Assembly: GCA_947595555.1 (NCBI GenBank)
Contig: CANQES010000003.1
Coordinates: 1 to 33,013, forward strand
Length of the DNA stretch: 33,013 nt
Source: an uncultured Clostridia bacterium
GTDB lineage: Bacteria; Bacillota; Clostridia; TANB77; CAG-508
Direction: 5' to 3'
Shown here: positions 6,970-15,175 of the stretch, piece by piece
Layout of the letters: the number at the start of each line of letters is the position of its first letter
How positions within the stretch are numbered: position 1 is the first letter of the stretch
Made by a program: the position numbers and the translations under genes
The notes under the pieces: model-generated
The model's database searches: none
The model's input: the letters and a program-made list of their open reading frames with translations, nothing else
What the model was told of the DNA's origin: nothing

Positions 6970-9199
6970 ATGGAAATTATAGGTGAAATAGAAGCTATTA
7001 TTTATAAAAATGAAATAAATAGCTATACAATAGCAGAATTTGAGACCGATGAAGAAACTACAACAATTGTAGGTTATTTACCATTTGTAAACATTGGAGA
7101 CACATTAAAAGTAATAGGAAAATTTGTAGAACATAAAGAATATGGAAGGCAATTTAAAGTTGACACCTTTGAAAAAATGATGCCACAAACATTAGGAGCA
7201 CTAGAAAAATACTTATCAAACGGAAATATAAAAGGAATAGGAGAAGCGCTAGCAAAAAGAATTGTAAAAAAATTTGGAGAAGAAACAATTTACATTTTCA
7301 AGCATGAGCCAAAAAGGTTAGCAGACATCAGAGGAATTTCAGAAAATAAAGCAATGGAAATGTCAGAGGACTTTATTCAAAATTGGGAAGTATGGCAAAT
7401 AGTTGGCTTTTTAGAAAGATTTGGAATTGGGGCAGAACATGCTAAAAAAGTTTTTGATTTATTTGGAAGCAACGCAATTGAACAAATAGAAGCAAATCCA
7501 TATATTTTAATTGATATAACAAGAGGAGTAGACTTTAAGCAAATTGATAAAATGGCACTAGACTTAGGGATAAATTACGATAATGAAAAAAGAGTTGAAA
7601 GTGGAATTAAATATGGATTAATTAGAAGTACTTATAATGGACATGCCTGTGTATTAAAAAGCAATTTAATTGAATTTGTTATCAACTTATTAGATGTAAG
7701 TACAGAAAATGTAGAAGATGGATTAATAAATTTAAAGGTAAAAGATGACATTGTAGTAGAAGAAAGGGAGAAAGAAGAATATGTTTATTTAAAAGCGTTT
7801 TATCAAGCAGAAGCTGATATCGTATTTAGAATTAATAGATTACAAAATGCTAAGAATGTTAAAAAAATAGCGCACATAGAAACTGAATTAAAAAAAGTGG
7901 AGTCAACTTCAAAAATAGAATTATCAGAAAAGCAAAAAGAAGCTGTAAAATTAGTAAATGAAAATAATGTTACAATTATTACTGGAGGACCAGGTACAGG
8001 AAAAACTACAATAATAAAAACAATTATAGATATCTATGAAGGAAAAGGTAAAAAAGTCGTACTTTGTGCACCAACAGGAAGAGCAGCAAAGAGAATGACT
8101 GAAACAACAGGAAAAGAAGCATCAACTTTACATCGACTATTAGAAATTGGAAAAATCAATGAAGACAGTTTATACAAAAATATGGGAGATTATGAAGGTG
8201 CACCAATTGATGGTGATATAATTATAGTTGATGAGATGTCAATGGTGGATATGTTTTTAATGGATTATTTATTAAAATGCATATATCAAGGTAGTAAATT
8301 AGTATTAGTGGGTGATGAAGACCAGTTGGCATCAGTTGGACCAGGATGTGTTTTAAAGGATTTCATTCATTCGGAAGAAATAACTACAGTACGATTAGAC
8401 AAGATTTTCAGACAAGCGGCACAAAGTAAAATTATTTTAAATGCTCACCGTGTAAATCATGGAGAGACATTTTTAAAAAAGAATGAACAAGAAGATTTAA
8501 AAGAAGATTTCTTTTTTATAAAGCAGATTTATCAAGAGAAAATGCTAGAAGAAGTAATTTCCTTATGCACAGGAAGATTACAAAATTATGGAGATTATGA
8601 CTTTTTTCAAAATATTCAAGTATTATCACCTACTAAAAAAGGAATGCTTGGAACGAAAGAATTAAATAAAGCTTTGCAAGAAAAATTAAATCCAAATCTT
8701 TACAATCTTCCAGAAAAAGCAAGTATGGGGGCCATTTATCGAGTGGGAGATAGAGTTATGCAGATTAAGAATAATTATGATATCTATTGGGAAAGAGATA
8801 TTGCAGGTAAAGAAACGGGAAGCGGAGTTTTTAATGGAGAAATAGGAACAATTACTGACATAAATGAAAGAGAAAAACAGTTGGAAATTAAGTTTGATGA
8901 TGAAAAAGTAGCTTGGTATGAGTTTTCAGATTTAGATCAAATTGAACATAGTTATTGCATTACTATTCATAAAGCGCAACGGTAGTGAATTTGATGTTGT
9001 TATCATGGTAATACCGCCATCTTCTCCTATGTTATTAACCAGAAATCTGCTTTATACAGGTATTACTAGAGCAAAAAAACTTCTAATTGTGGTTGGTATG
9101 GAAAAAGTAGTAGAATTTATGATTCAAAATGTAGATGTGAAAAAACGCAATACAGGATTAGAATACAAAATGCGAAGAATAAAGGAAACAAATCCATAA
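6970..9199 (+). CDS. recD2: RecD2 (YrrC-type) SF1B helicase, coding frame broken by one +1 shift at 8980
   Basis: A 5'-3' DNA helicase of the RecD2 family, involved in replication-fork and repair processes. The first 670 codons hold the N-terminal OB and helix-hairpin-helix region (GNIKGIGEALAKRI), Walker A GGPGTGKTT (residues 339-347), Walker B VDEMSMVD, GDEDQLASVGPG, LDKIFRQ and the SH3-like insert. At codon 671 the frame reads CGG then TAG (8980-8985), in the middle of the conserved motif HKAQ-G-SEFD. Skipping C8980 gives GGT (Gly) and the frame continues to 9199 with motif VI (LYTGITRAKK). The restored product is 742 residues, normal for the family. The sequence is otherwise well conserved, so decay is not evident. 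See the CGG finding. Confidence 0.93.
8980..8982 (+). other. In-frame CGG at +1 shift site in recD2
   Basis: Codons CAA CGG TAG TGA; skipping the C gives CAA GGT AGT GAA, that is Q-G-S-E of the conserved helicase motif. One of only three in-frame CGG triplets found in the window, all at frame breaks. Confidence 0.8.
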
Positions 9200-9207
9200 T
9201 AATATAG

Positions 9208-9234
9208 AAAGAACTGATTTTTCAGTTCTTTTTG
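9208..9234 (+). terminator. Terminator after recD2
   Basis: Perfect 10-bp stem AAAGAACTGA (9208-9217) / TCAGTTCTTT (9222-9231) with a 4-nt loop and T tail. Confidence 0.9.
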
Positions 9235-9278
9235 TCGTATAATGTCGAAAACTTTTTTGCTAATTTTATAAAAATATA

Positions 9279-9307
9279 TTGACTTGAGCATAAAAATAAA
9301 TTATAAT
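9279..9307 (+). promoter_or_regulatory. Promoter of the toxin-antitoxin operon
   Basis: TTGACT (9279-9284), 17-bp spacer and TATAAT (9302-9307), then GGAGGT (9321-9326) and the ATG at 9333. Confidence 0.75.
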
Positions 9308-9332
9308 GTAAACTACAAAAGGAGGTACGGTT

Positions 9333-9572
9333 ATGATAAAAACTATTAAAATAATGGAAAAAGGAAAAATATTTTATGGAAAAATAAGTAGAGTAATAAA
9401 AAAAGATGGATGGATATATGATTATGATTGGAAAATAGCTTTTAAATCAGAAAAGTATAGGGAAGAATTTTTAAATAAAATAAAAATAGCACAAAAAGAT
9501 ATAAAAGAGGGAAGATTATATTCATTAAAGGAATTAGAAGAAATATTACAAGAGGAGGGAAGTAAAAATTAG
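9333..9572 (+). CDS. Putative antitoxin of a RelE/ParE-type toxin-antitoxin pair
   Basis: A 79-residue, lysine-rich protein. The C-terminal part IKIAQKDIKEGRLYSLKELEEIL has the pattern seen at the end of many RelB/Phd/ParD-like antitoxins (A-x-x-D-I-x-x-G-R-x-Y-S-x-x-E-L). The N-terminal DNA-binding fold is not recognisable. Assignment rests on this motif, on its position directly upstream of a ParE-like toxin, and on an overlap of 5 nt with it. A strong promoter and GGAGGT box precede it. Antitoxins of this type usually neutralise the toxin and repress their own promoter. Confidence 0.65.
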   Translation: MIKTIKIMEKGKIFYGKISRVIKKDGWIYDYDWKIAFKSEKYREEFLNKIKIAQKDIKEGRLYSLKELEEILQEEGSKN

Positions 9573-9882
9573 TATATTAGAATATAAAGTAGAAATTACA
9601 GAATTATTTATACATGAGCTAAATCAAATATTAGGATATATAAAATATAAATTGCTAAATGAAAATATATCAAATAAAATCAAACAAAATATATTGTATC
9701 GAATTTCTGATTTATCATATATGCCTAGAAAATATCAATTAATTAGAAAAGATGCAAATACAGAAATTCGAAGGATGATAGTTAAAAATTACATTATAAT
9801 TTATCAAGTCAACAATGAAATAGAAACAGTTATTATAATAAACATTTTTTATGTCAAAAGAAATTATTTAAAATTTATTTAA
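9568..9882 (+). CDS. RelE/ParE-superfamily toxin, apparent AUU start
   Basis: The 104-residue product begins I(M)SILEYKVEITELFIHEL and ends with RRMIVKNYIIIYQVNNEIETVIIINIFYVKR (quoted only to show motifs NYIIIYQV and IFYVKR), the hallmark strands of ParE/RelE toxins. Members either cleave mRNA on the ribosome or poison gyrase. No ATG, GTG or TTG exists in frame before 9652, and starting there would remove the first strand and helix. AGGAGGG (9553-9559) sits 8 nt before an ATT at 9568, which overlaps the antitoxin stop, so an AUU start is the best reading. The frame is closed upstream at 9535. Confidence 0.7.
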   Translation: MSILEYKVEITELFIHELNQILGYIKYKLLNENISNKIKQNILYRISDLSYMPRKYQLIRKDANTEIRRMIVKNYIIIYQVNNEIETVIIINIFYVKRNYLKFI

Positions 9883-9913
9883 TTCAAAAAATTAAAATCA
9901 AAGGAGAATTCAA

Positions 9914-10561
9914 ATTCTAGAACAAATATTAAATCTCATTTATCCACCAACGTGCGGAATATGTGGAAAATTAAATCCTAATTTTATATGCCCAAAATGT
10001 AAAAGACATTTAGAATTACAAGCTAAATTTAAAAACGAAAAAAAATCAAAAAAATGCTATAATTTTGAAGAGCATTTATATATTTTTAAATATAAAGGAA
10101 TAATAAGAGAGGCAATAATAAACTACAAATTTAGAGAAAAAGCTTACATATACAAAACATTCATAAATTTTTTATTAAAAAATAAAAAATTCTTTAACAT
10201 ACTGACATCATATAATATGGTAGTCCCAGTTCCAATAAGTTCCAAAAGGCAAAAAGAACGAGGATATAATCAAAGTGCATTAATTGCCAAAGAAATAGCC
10301 AAACTAACTAAAATACAATACAATGACATAAGTCTTTTAAAAGTAAAAAATATAACAGAACAAAGTAAATTAAACAGGAAAGAAAGAATAAAAAATATAG
10401 AAGGTGCATATAAATTACGTTTTAAAAAACTGCTAAAGAATAAAAAAATTTTGTTAGTAGATGATGTTTATACAACAGGTAGCACAGTCAATGAATGTAG
10501 TAAAATATTAATGCAAGCACAACCACAGAAAATAGGTGTACTAACAATTGCAAAAGATTAA
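9914..10561 (+). CDS. comF: ComF family protein (phosphoribosyltransferase-like competence protein), apparent AUU start
   Basis: ComF proteins assist uptake or processing of single-stranded DNA in competence. The 215-residue product has the N-terminal signature LNLIYPPTCGICGK and CPKC (a four-cysteine zinc finger), the PVPISSKRQKERGYNQS block and the PRPP-type motif ILLVDDVYTTGST. The zinc-finger half has no ATG, GTG or TTG in frame; the first ATG, at 10217, would delete it. AAAGGAGA (9900-9907) is 7 nt upstream of ATT 9914, giving I(M)LEQILNLIYPP, the normal family N-terminus. The frame is closed at 9893. Together with dprA at 17679 it suggests at least part of a competence pathway. Confidence 0.85.
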   Translation: MLEQILNLIYPPTCGICGKLNPNFICPKCKRHLELQAKFKNEKKSKKCYNFEEHLYIFKYKGIIREAIINYKFREKAYIYKTFINFLLKNKKFFNILTSYNMVVPVPISSKRQKERGYNQSALIAKEIAKLTKIQYNDISLLKVKNITEQSKLNRKERIKNIEGAYKLRFKKLLKNKKILLVDDVYTTGSTVNECSKILMQAQPQKIGVLTIAKD

Positions 10562-10579
10562 TAATTTTATGAGCAACTC

Positions 10580-10773
10580 CTAGCTATATTTAGGTGTAGT
10601 GCCAAGGCTTTTAATAATTATATTTTGAATAACTGCGTAAGCGACCAAACGAGCTGTGCGAGTGCGATTTGGAGCAACTGACATTTGAATTTTTATTATG
10701 GAAGTTGCGACACCAAAGTTATGAAAAAATATAATTATTAAAAGCATTGCATCACACCTAGTTATATAGCTAG
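10580..10773. repeat. 194-bp foldback element between comF and the KAP ATPase gene
   Basis: The 342-bp gap holds an imperfect palindrome: CTAGCTATAT (10580-10589) pairs with ATATAGCTAG (10764-10773), AGGTGT (10593-10598) with ACACCT (10754-10759), and a perfect 20-bp arm at 10607-10626 with 10726-10745. The 100-bp centre is more GC-rich and has smaller dyads such as CCAAA/TTTGG. No open frame or target duplication is seen. It differs in sequence from the palindrome at 6488. It could also act as a transcription end for comF. Confidence 0.75.
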
Positions 10774-10797
10774 AATGTAATTATAAAAAATTAGATT

Positions 10798-10826
10798 TTG
10801 TAAATTAATATATTATAAAGTATAGA
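10798..10826 (+). promoter_or_regulatory. Candidate promoter for the KAP ATPase-ligA unit
   Basis: TTGTAA (10798-10803), 17-bp spacer and TATAGA (10821-10826), 78 bp before the start codon. Confidence 0.4.
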
Positions 10827-10903
10827 TTTTAAAAGACATTTATGATAAAATAATACCAGTTTTAATTAATAGCAAAAGAGGAAAAGAAAGGAAGGAATAA
10901 AAC

Positions 10904-12898
10904 ATGGAAGATTTAGTAGAAAGCATACTAGACTACGTAAGATCAGACTATACAGACTATGCAATCATGATTAATGGAGAATGGGGTTCTGGAAAAACGC
11001 ATTTTTGGAACAACAAAATAAGAAATAAAATAGAATCATTACAACTAAACGGAAAAAGATATACCACCATATATATGTCATTATACGGAATATCAAACCT
11101 AGAAGAAATTAGCAAAAAAATATTCATAGAAACAACACAACTAATGGACAAAAACCTAAGAAAATTCATGAGTAACAATGGACAAACAACAATCCCTGAA
11201 TATGCAAAAACAGGAATTGACATGGCAAATTTTTTTGGAGTAACACAAAATGGAGATAAAGTAGATTATAGCGAATTCTTTTCTACAGATGACAAAGTAT
11301 TATGCTTTGATGACTTAGAGAGGGCAAATGTAGACGTTATAGATATATTAGGATATATAAACAACTTTGTAGAGCATGACCATATCAAAACAATAATAAT
11401 ATGTAATGAAAAAGAACTTTCTACTAAATTAAAAAGTTCAAACCTTGAAATGAAAACATTTATAGCAACATATCTTTTAGACAAACAAGATGAATTAAAC
11501 AAAACGGACAAGCCAATGGTTGAGAAAATTCAAGACAAAATAGAGCATGTATTTGACAAAGCAAATGATTATGAAAGAATAAAAGAAAAACTAATTGGAG
11601 AAACATTCGAATATGCACCTAAATTTGACTATATAATCAATGGAATTTTAATGAGATATGAAAATGATCCAGACTTAATTCGATTTTTAAGAGAAAGTAC
11701 AGGGCTTATTATTTCAACATTCCATAAAAGTGGCACAAGAAATTTAAGAATTTTAAAACATGCATTAAATGATTTTAAGAAAATATATGAAATGGTAAAT
11801 AAATCATATCCAAATACAAACCATAGAGTTATGCAAACAATGCTAATATTCACAATAGCAGTATCTTTTGAAATAAAAGCAGGTAGAATTATAAAAGACA
11901 AATTTGTTAATATCAAAGACAATGAAGAATATAAATCAATTTTAGTATCTTCTAGAATATTAATGGACAACAGACAATTTTACATTAAAGAATTCGATAA
12001 TAATTATTATTACAACTTCAAATCAGAATATAGGTTCTTTAAATTCATTGAATACTATGTTAGAACACGTATATTTGATATGAAATTATTTAAAGAAAAC
12101 ATGGAAACAATTAGAAATACAGTTGATATAGAAAACTTACCAGGATATAAAAGATTATTAACAGAAGAATACTGGAAAATTTCGGATGACCAATTTGATG
12201 GTGTAATTCAAGAAGTAATAAATGATGTAAAAGAGGGAAAGCTAACTTTAATTGATACTGTAAAATTATTTGCATACTTTAGTTATTTTTCAAGAAAAGG
12301 ATTAATCAATTATGATTTAAAAACATTAAAAAGTTTATTCTTCAATGGAATGAACATAGCTTCTTTATCTTCTCAATATTGCCCAAACCCAAAAGAAGAA
12401 TTGGGAAAAATAGCAATAGAAGAAGTGGAAGAAGATATGGAAGATATATTAAAACACTTTAATATGCTAAATGACCAATTATTAGAAAAAATGTATAAAG
12501 AAAAAGCAGATGAAATCATGAAATGCATACCTATGAAAATGGAATTATTTTATGAAAAATTTGATAAAGAATGTATGGATGTACCAATATTTAAATACTA
12601 TGACCCATTCCAATTATTCCAAAGAATTTCATGTGCAAGTAATGAAGACATTGTTCTAATTAAAGAAAAATTGATAGATAGAGCAAATAGATATACAAAA
12701 GAAATAGAACCAGAAATAAAAAATATCAAGCAATTAAAACAAATTATAGATGATTACTTAAAGGGAAAAGACCCAACAATAAAAATTGTTATGTTAAAAG
12801 AATTTTCAAAAGATATGGGATATATATTAGATAAATATAAATTAAGCTTTTTGCCAAGGAAAGAAGAAAAAGTAGAAGAAGAGCAAACAGGAGAATAG
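10904..12898 (+). CDS. KAP-like P-loop NTPase
   Basis: A 664-residue predicted ATPase. Walker A is GEWGSGKT at residues 25-32 and Walker B is VLCFDDLER at 132-140, followed by TIIICNEKE (a sensor-like Asn). The W in the P-loop and the D-D-L-(D/E)-R form are typical of KAP/STAND-like P-loop families, some members of which act in phage exclusion or membrane signalling. The remaining 450 residues are mostly helical and charged, without the membrane insert of classical KAP proteins. No partner effector is adjacent. The stop lies 3 bp before ligA, and the ligA ribosome binding site is inside this gene, so the two are co-expressed. A role in DNA maintenance or defence is only inference. Confidence 0.75.
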   Translation: MEDLVESILDYVRSDYTDYAIMINGEWGSGKTHFWNNKIRNKIESLQLNGKRYTTIYMSLYGISNLEEISKKIFIETTQLMDKNLRKFMSNNGQTTIPEYAKTGIDMANFFGVTQNGDKVDYSEFFSTDDKVLCFDDLERANVDVIDILGYINNFVEHDHIKTIIICNEKELSTKLKSSNLEMKTFIATYLLDKQDELNKTDKPMVEKIQDKIEHVFDKANDYERIKEKLIGETFEYAPKFDYIINGILMRYENDPDLIRFLRESTGLIISTFHKSGTRNLRILKHALNDFKKIYEMVNKSYPNTNHRVMQTMLIFTIAVSFEIKAGRIIKDKFVNIKDNEEYKSILVSSRILMDNRQFYIKEFDNNYYYNFKSEYRFFKFIEYYVRTRIFDMKLFKENMETIRNTVDIENLPGYKRLLTEEYWKISDDQFDGVIQEVINDVKEGKLTLIDTVKLFAYFSYFSRKGLINYDLKTLKSLFFNGMNIASLSSQYCPNPKEELGKIAIEEVEEDMEDILKHFNMLNDQLLEKMYKEKADEIMKCIPMKMELFYEKFDKECMDVPIFKYYDPFQLFQRISCASNEDIVLIKEKLIDRANRYTKEIEPEIKNIKQLKQIIDDYLKGKDPTIKIVMLKEFSKDMGYILDKYKLSFLPRKEEKVEEEQTGE

Positions 12899-12901
12899 AA
12901 C

Positions 12902-14902
12902 ATGGATGCTAAGCAAGCAGAAAAAAGAATTAAAGAATTAAGGGAACAATTAGAATATCATGCTCGAAAATATTATGATGAAGATAAACCAGACATATCA
13001 GATTTTGAGTATGATATGCTAATGGTAGAATTGAGAAATTTAGAAAAAGATTTTCCTCAATTTCAAACAAAAGATTCACTAAGTCAAAAAGTTGGAGGGC
13101 ATGTTAAAGAAGGTTTCCAAAAAGTAACACATGAAGTACCATTACAGAGCTTACAAGATGTTTTTAGTTTTGACGAAGTGGTAGAATTTGTTGAAAGAAT
13201 GCAAGAAAAAGCGCAAGAAAATCATATAGAAGATGTTAATTATGTAGTAGAAACTAAAATAGATGGATTATCAGCAGCTTTAGAATATAAAAATGGTAAA
13301 TTTGTAAGAGGTGCTACAAGAGGAAATGGAACAGTAGGAGAAGATGTTACAGAAAACTTAAAAACTGTAAAAACAATTCCTATGGAACTAAAGGATAAAA
13401 TTGATATTACAGTTAGAGGGGAAGTTTTTATATCAAAAGAAGATTTTGAGAAAATGAACCAGGAAAGAGAAGAAAACGAAGAAGAATTATTTGCCAATGC
13501 AAGAAATGCTGCGGCAGGTTCATTGAGACAATTAGATAGCAAGATAACAGCTCAAAGACCGTTAGATATTTATATTTTTAATGTACAAAAAGTAGAAGGA
13601 AAAGAATTCAATTCTCATTATGAGGAATTAGAATATTTAGAAAAACTAGGTTTTAATGTGAATCCTGTGCGTATCTATTGTAAAACTCAGCAAGACATAG
13701 AAAAGGCAATTCAAAAAATAGGGGAAGACAGAGAAAATTTATCTTTTGGAATAGATGGAGCAGTTGTTAAGATAGATGATTTAAAATTTAGAGACATTTT
13801 AGGAAGTACAGCTAAAACACCTAGATGGGCGGTAGCATATAAATATCCGCCTGAAAAGAAAGAAACAAAGCTAAAAGATATTGTATGTCAGGTAGGAAGA
13901 ACTGGTGTTATTACTCCAATGGCAATTTTGGAACCAGTTAAAGTTGCAGGTTCTACAATTTCAAAAACAACATTACACAATGAAGACTTTATTAAAGAAA
14001 AAGAATTAAAAATTGGAGATACTGTTGTAATACAAAAAGCAGGAGATGTTATACCAGAAATAGTTGAAGTAAAAAAGGATAAACGAACAGGTAACGAAAT
14101 AAATTTTGAAATGCCAAAAGTATGCCCTGTTTGTGGAGCTTTAGCAGTTAGAGAAGAAGGAGAAGCGGCTATTAGATGCACAGGAATTGAATGTCCAGCT
14201 AAATTATTTAGAAACCTAGTTCACTTTGTGTCAAGAGAGGCAATGAATATTGATGGATTAGGGGAAAATATTATACAACAGCTACTAGATAATGGATTAA
14301 TTGAAAATATAGCTGATATTTATACTTTAAGACTAGAAGATATTGCTTCTTTGAAGAAAAATGGGCAAAAGTTTGCACAGAATTTAGTAGATAGTATTAA
14401 TGCAAGTAAACAAAATGATTTGTATAGGCTTATTACTGCTTTAGGAATTCGCCATGTAGGGGCAAAAGCTTCTAAATTATTGGCAAAAAAATATAAAAGT
14501 ATGGATAAATTGATAGAAGCACCAGTAGAGGAATTAAGCGAGATTAAAGATATTGGTGAAGTTATGGCAAAAAGCATAGAGGAATTTTTTGACCAAGAAC
14601 AAACAAGAGATTTAATTGAAAAATTAAAACAAGCTGGTGTAAACATGAACTACCAAGAACAAGAGGGAGAAGATAATCGCTTTGAAGGAAAGACATTTGT
14701 ACTAACAGGAAGTCTAGAAAAATATACTAGAGGGGAAGCTTCTAATATCATTGAAAAATTAGGAGGAAAAACATCAGGAACAGTCTCTAAAAAAACAGAT
14801 TATGTATTAGCAGGAGAAGAAGCTGGAAGCAAATTAACAAAAGCACAAAGTTTAGGTGTAACAATTATTACAGAGGAAGAATTTGAAAAAATGATACAAT
14901 AG
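12902..14902 (+). CDS. ligA: NAD-dependent DNA ligase
   Basis: Seals nicks in DNA during replication and repair using NAD+. The 666-residue product has domain Ia (EYDMLMVELRNLE), the adenylation motif TKIDG with Lys119, the OB-fold region, a four-cysteine zinc finger (CPVC ... C-x5-C, near residues 405-430), helix-hairpin-helix repeats (ALGIRHVGAKASK) and a C-terminal BRCT domain (FEGKTFVLTGSL). Domain order and length are complete. AGGAG at 12888-12892 lies within the end of the KAP gene, indicating translational coupling. Confidence 0.98.
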   Translation: MDAKQAEKRIKELREQLEYHARKYYDEDKPDISDFEYDMLMVELRNLEKDFPQFQTKDSLSQKVGGHVKEGFQKVTHEVPLQSLQDVFSFDEVVEFVERMQEKAQENHIEDVNYVVETKIDGLSAALEYKNGKFVRGATRGNGTVGEDVTENLKTVKTIPMELKDKIDITVRGEVFISKEDFEKMNQEREENEEELFANARNAAAGSLRQLDSKITAQRPLDIYIFNVQKVEGKEFNSHYEELEYLEKLGFNVNPVRIYCKTQQDIEKAIQKIGEDRENLSFGIDGAVVKIDDLKFRDILGSTAKTPRWAVAYKYPPEKKETKLKDIVCQVGRTGVITPMAILEPVKVAGSTISKTTLHNEDFIKEKELKIGDTVVIQKAGDVIPEIVEVKKDKRTGNEINFEMPKVCPVCGALAVREEGEAAIRCTGIECPAKLFRNLVHFVSREAMNIDGLGENIIQQLLDNGLIENIADIYTLRLEDIASLKKNGQKFAQNLVDSINASKQNDLYRLITALGIRHVGAKASKLLAKKYKSMDKLIEAPVEELSEIKDIGEVMAKSIEEFFDQEQTRDLIEKLKQAGVNMNYQEQEGEDNRFEGKTFVLTGSLEKYTRGEASNIIEKLGGKTSGTVSKKTDYVLAGEEAGSKLTKAQSLGVTIITEEEFEKMIQ

Positions 14903-14928
14903 AAAGAAAAAAGGAATGGAGGAAAACA

Positions 14929-15174
14929 ATGGAAGATTATACTTTTGAAAAGATGTGGGAAGATTTAAGAAATGGTTATCAAATTTATTACACTTATGTT
15001 GGAAATCGTTATGTGCTTTTCAAAACAGCAGAAAATTGTTATACCCAAAAGTTACTTTCAGACCACAAAGGAAATCCACAACCAAGAATGTTAATGCTTA
15101 CATTAAAAAGAGTAAAAGAAATGTTTCCAAATATGGAGGATATTGAATACAAAATAGAAGGGAATGAAAAATAA
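14929..15174 (+). CDS. Conserved-looking small protein of unknown function
   Basis: An 81-residue acidic/aromatic protein (TFEKMWEDLRNGYQIYYTYV at the start; later LMLTLKRVKEMFPNMEDIEY). I do not recognise a family. It has a good GGAGG box upstream of ATG 14929, and its stop is next to or overlaps the metG start, so it sits in the ligA-metG-folD run of genes. A second open frame of similar position (14955) is an overlapping shadow. Confidence 0.65.
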   Translation: MEDYTFEKMWEDLRNGYQIYYTYVGNRYVLFKTAENCYTQKLLSDHKGNPQPRMLMLTLKRVKEMFPNMEDIEYKIEGNEK

Positions 15175-15175
15175 A

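Noticed and set aside
8942..9199. Separate 85-codon gene after recD2
   Set aside because: It is the continuation of recD2 (motif VI region) in the +1 frame, without its own ribosome binding site.
9652..9882. Toxin as a 76-residue gene starting at TTG 9652
   Set aside because: This would remove the first strand and helix of the ParE/RelE fold, and TTG 9652 has no ribosome binding site.
10217..10561. comF as a short 114-residue gene starting at ATG 10217
   Set aside because: The conserved zinc-finger half is encoded upstream in the same open frame with a good ribosome binding site.
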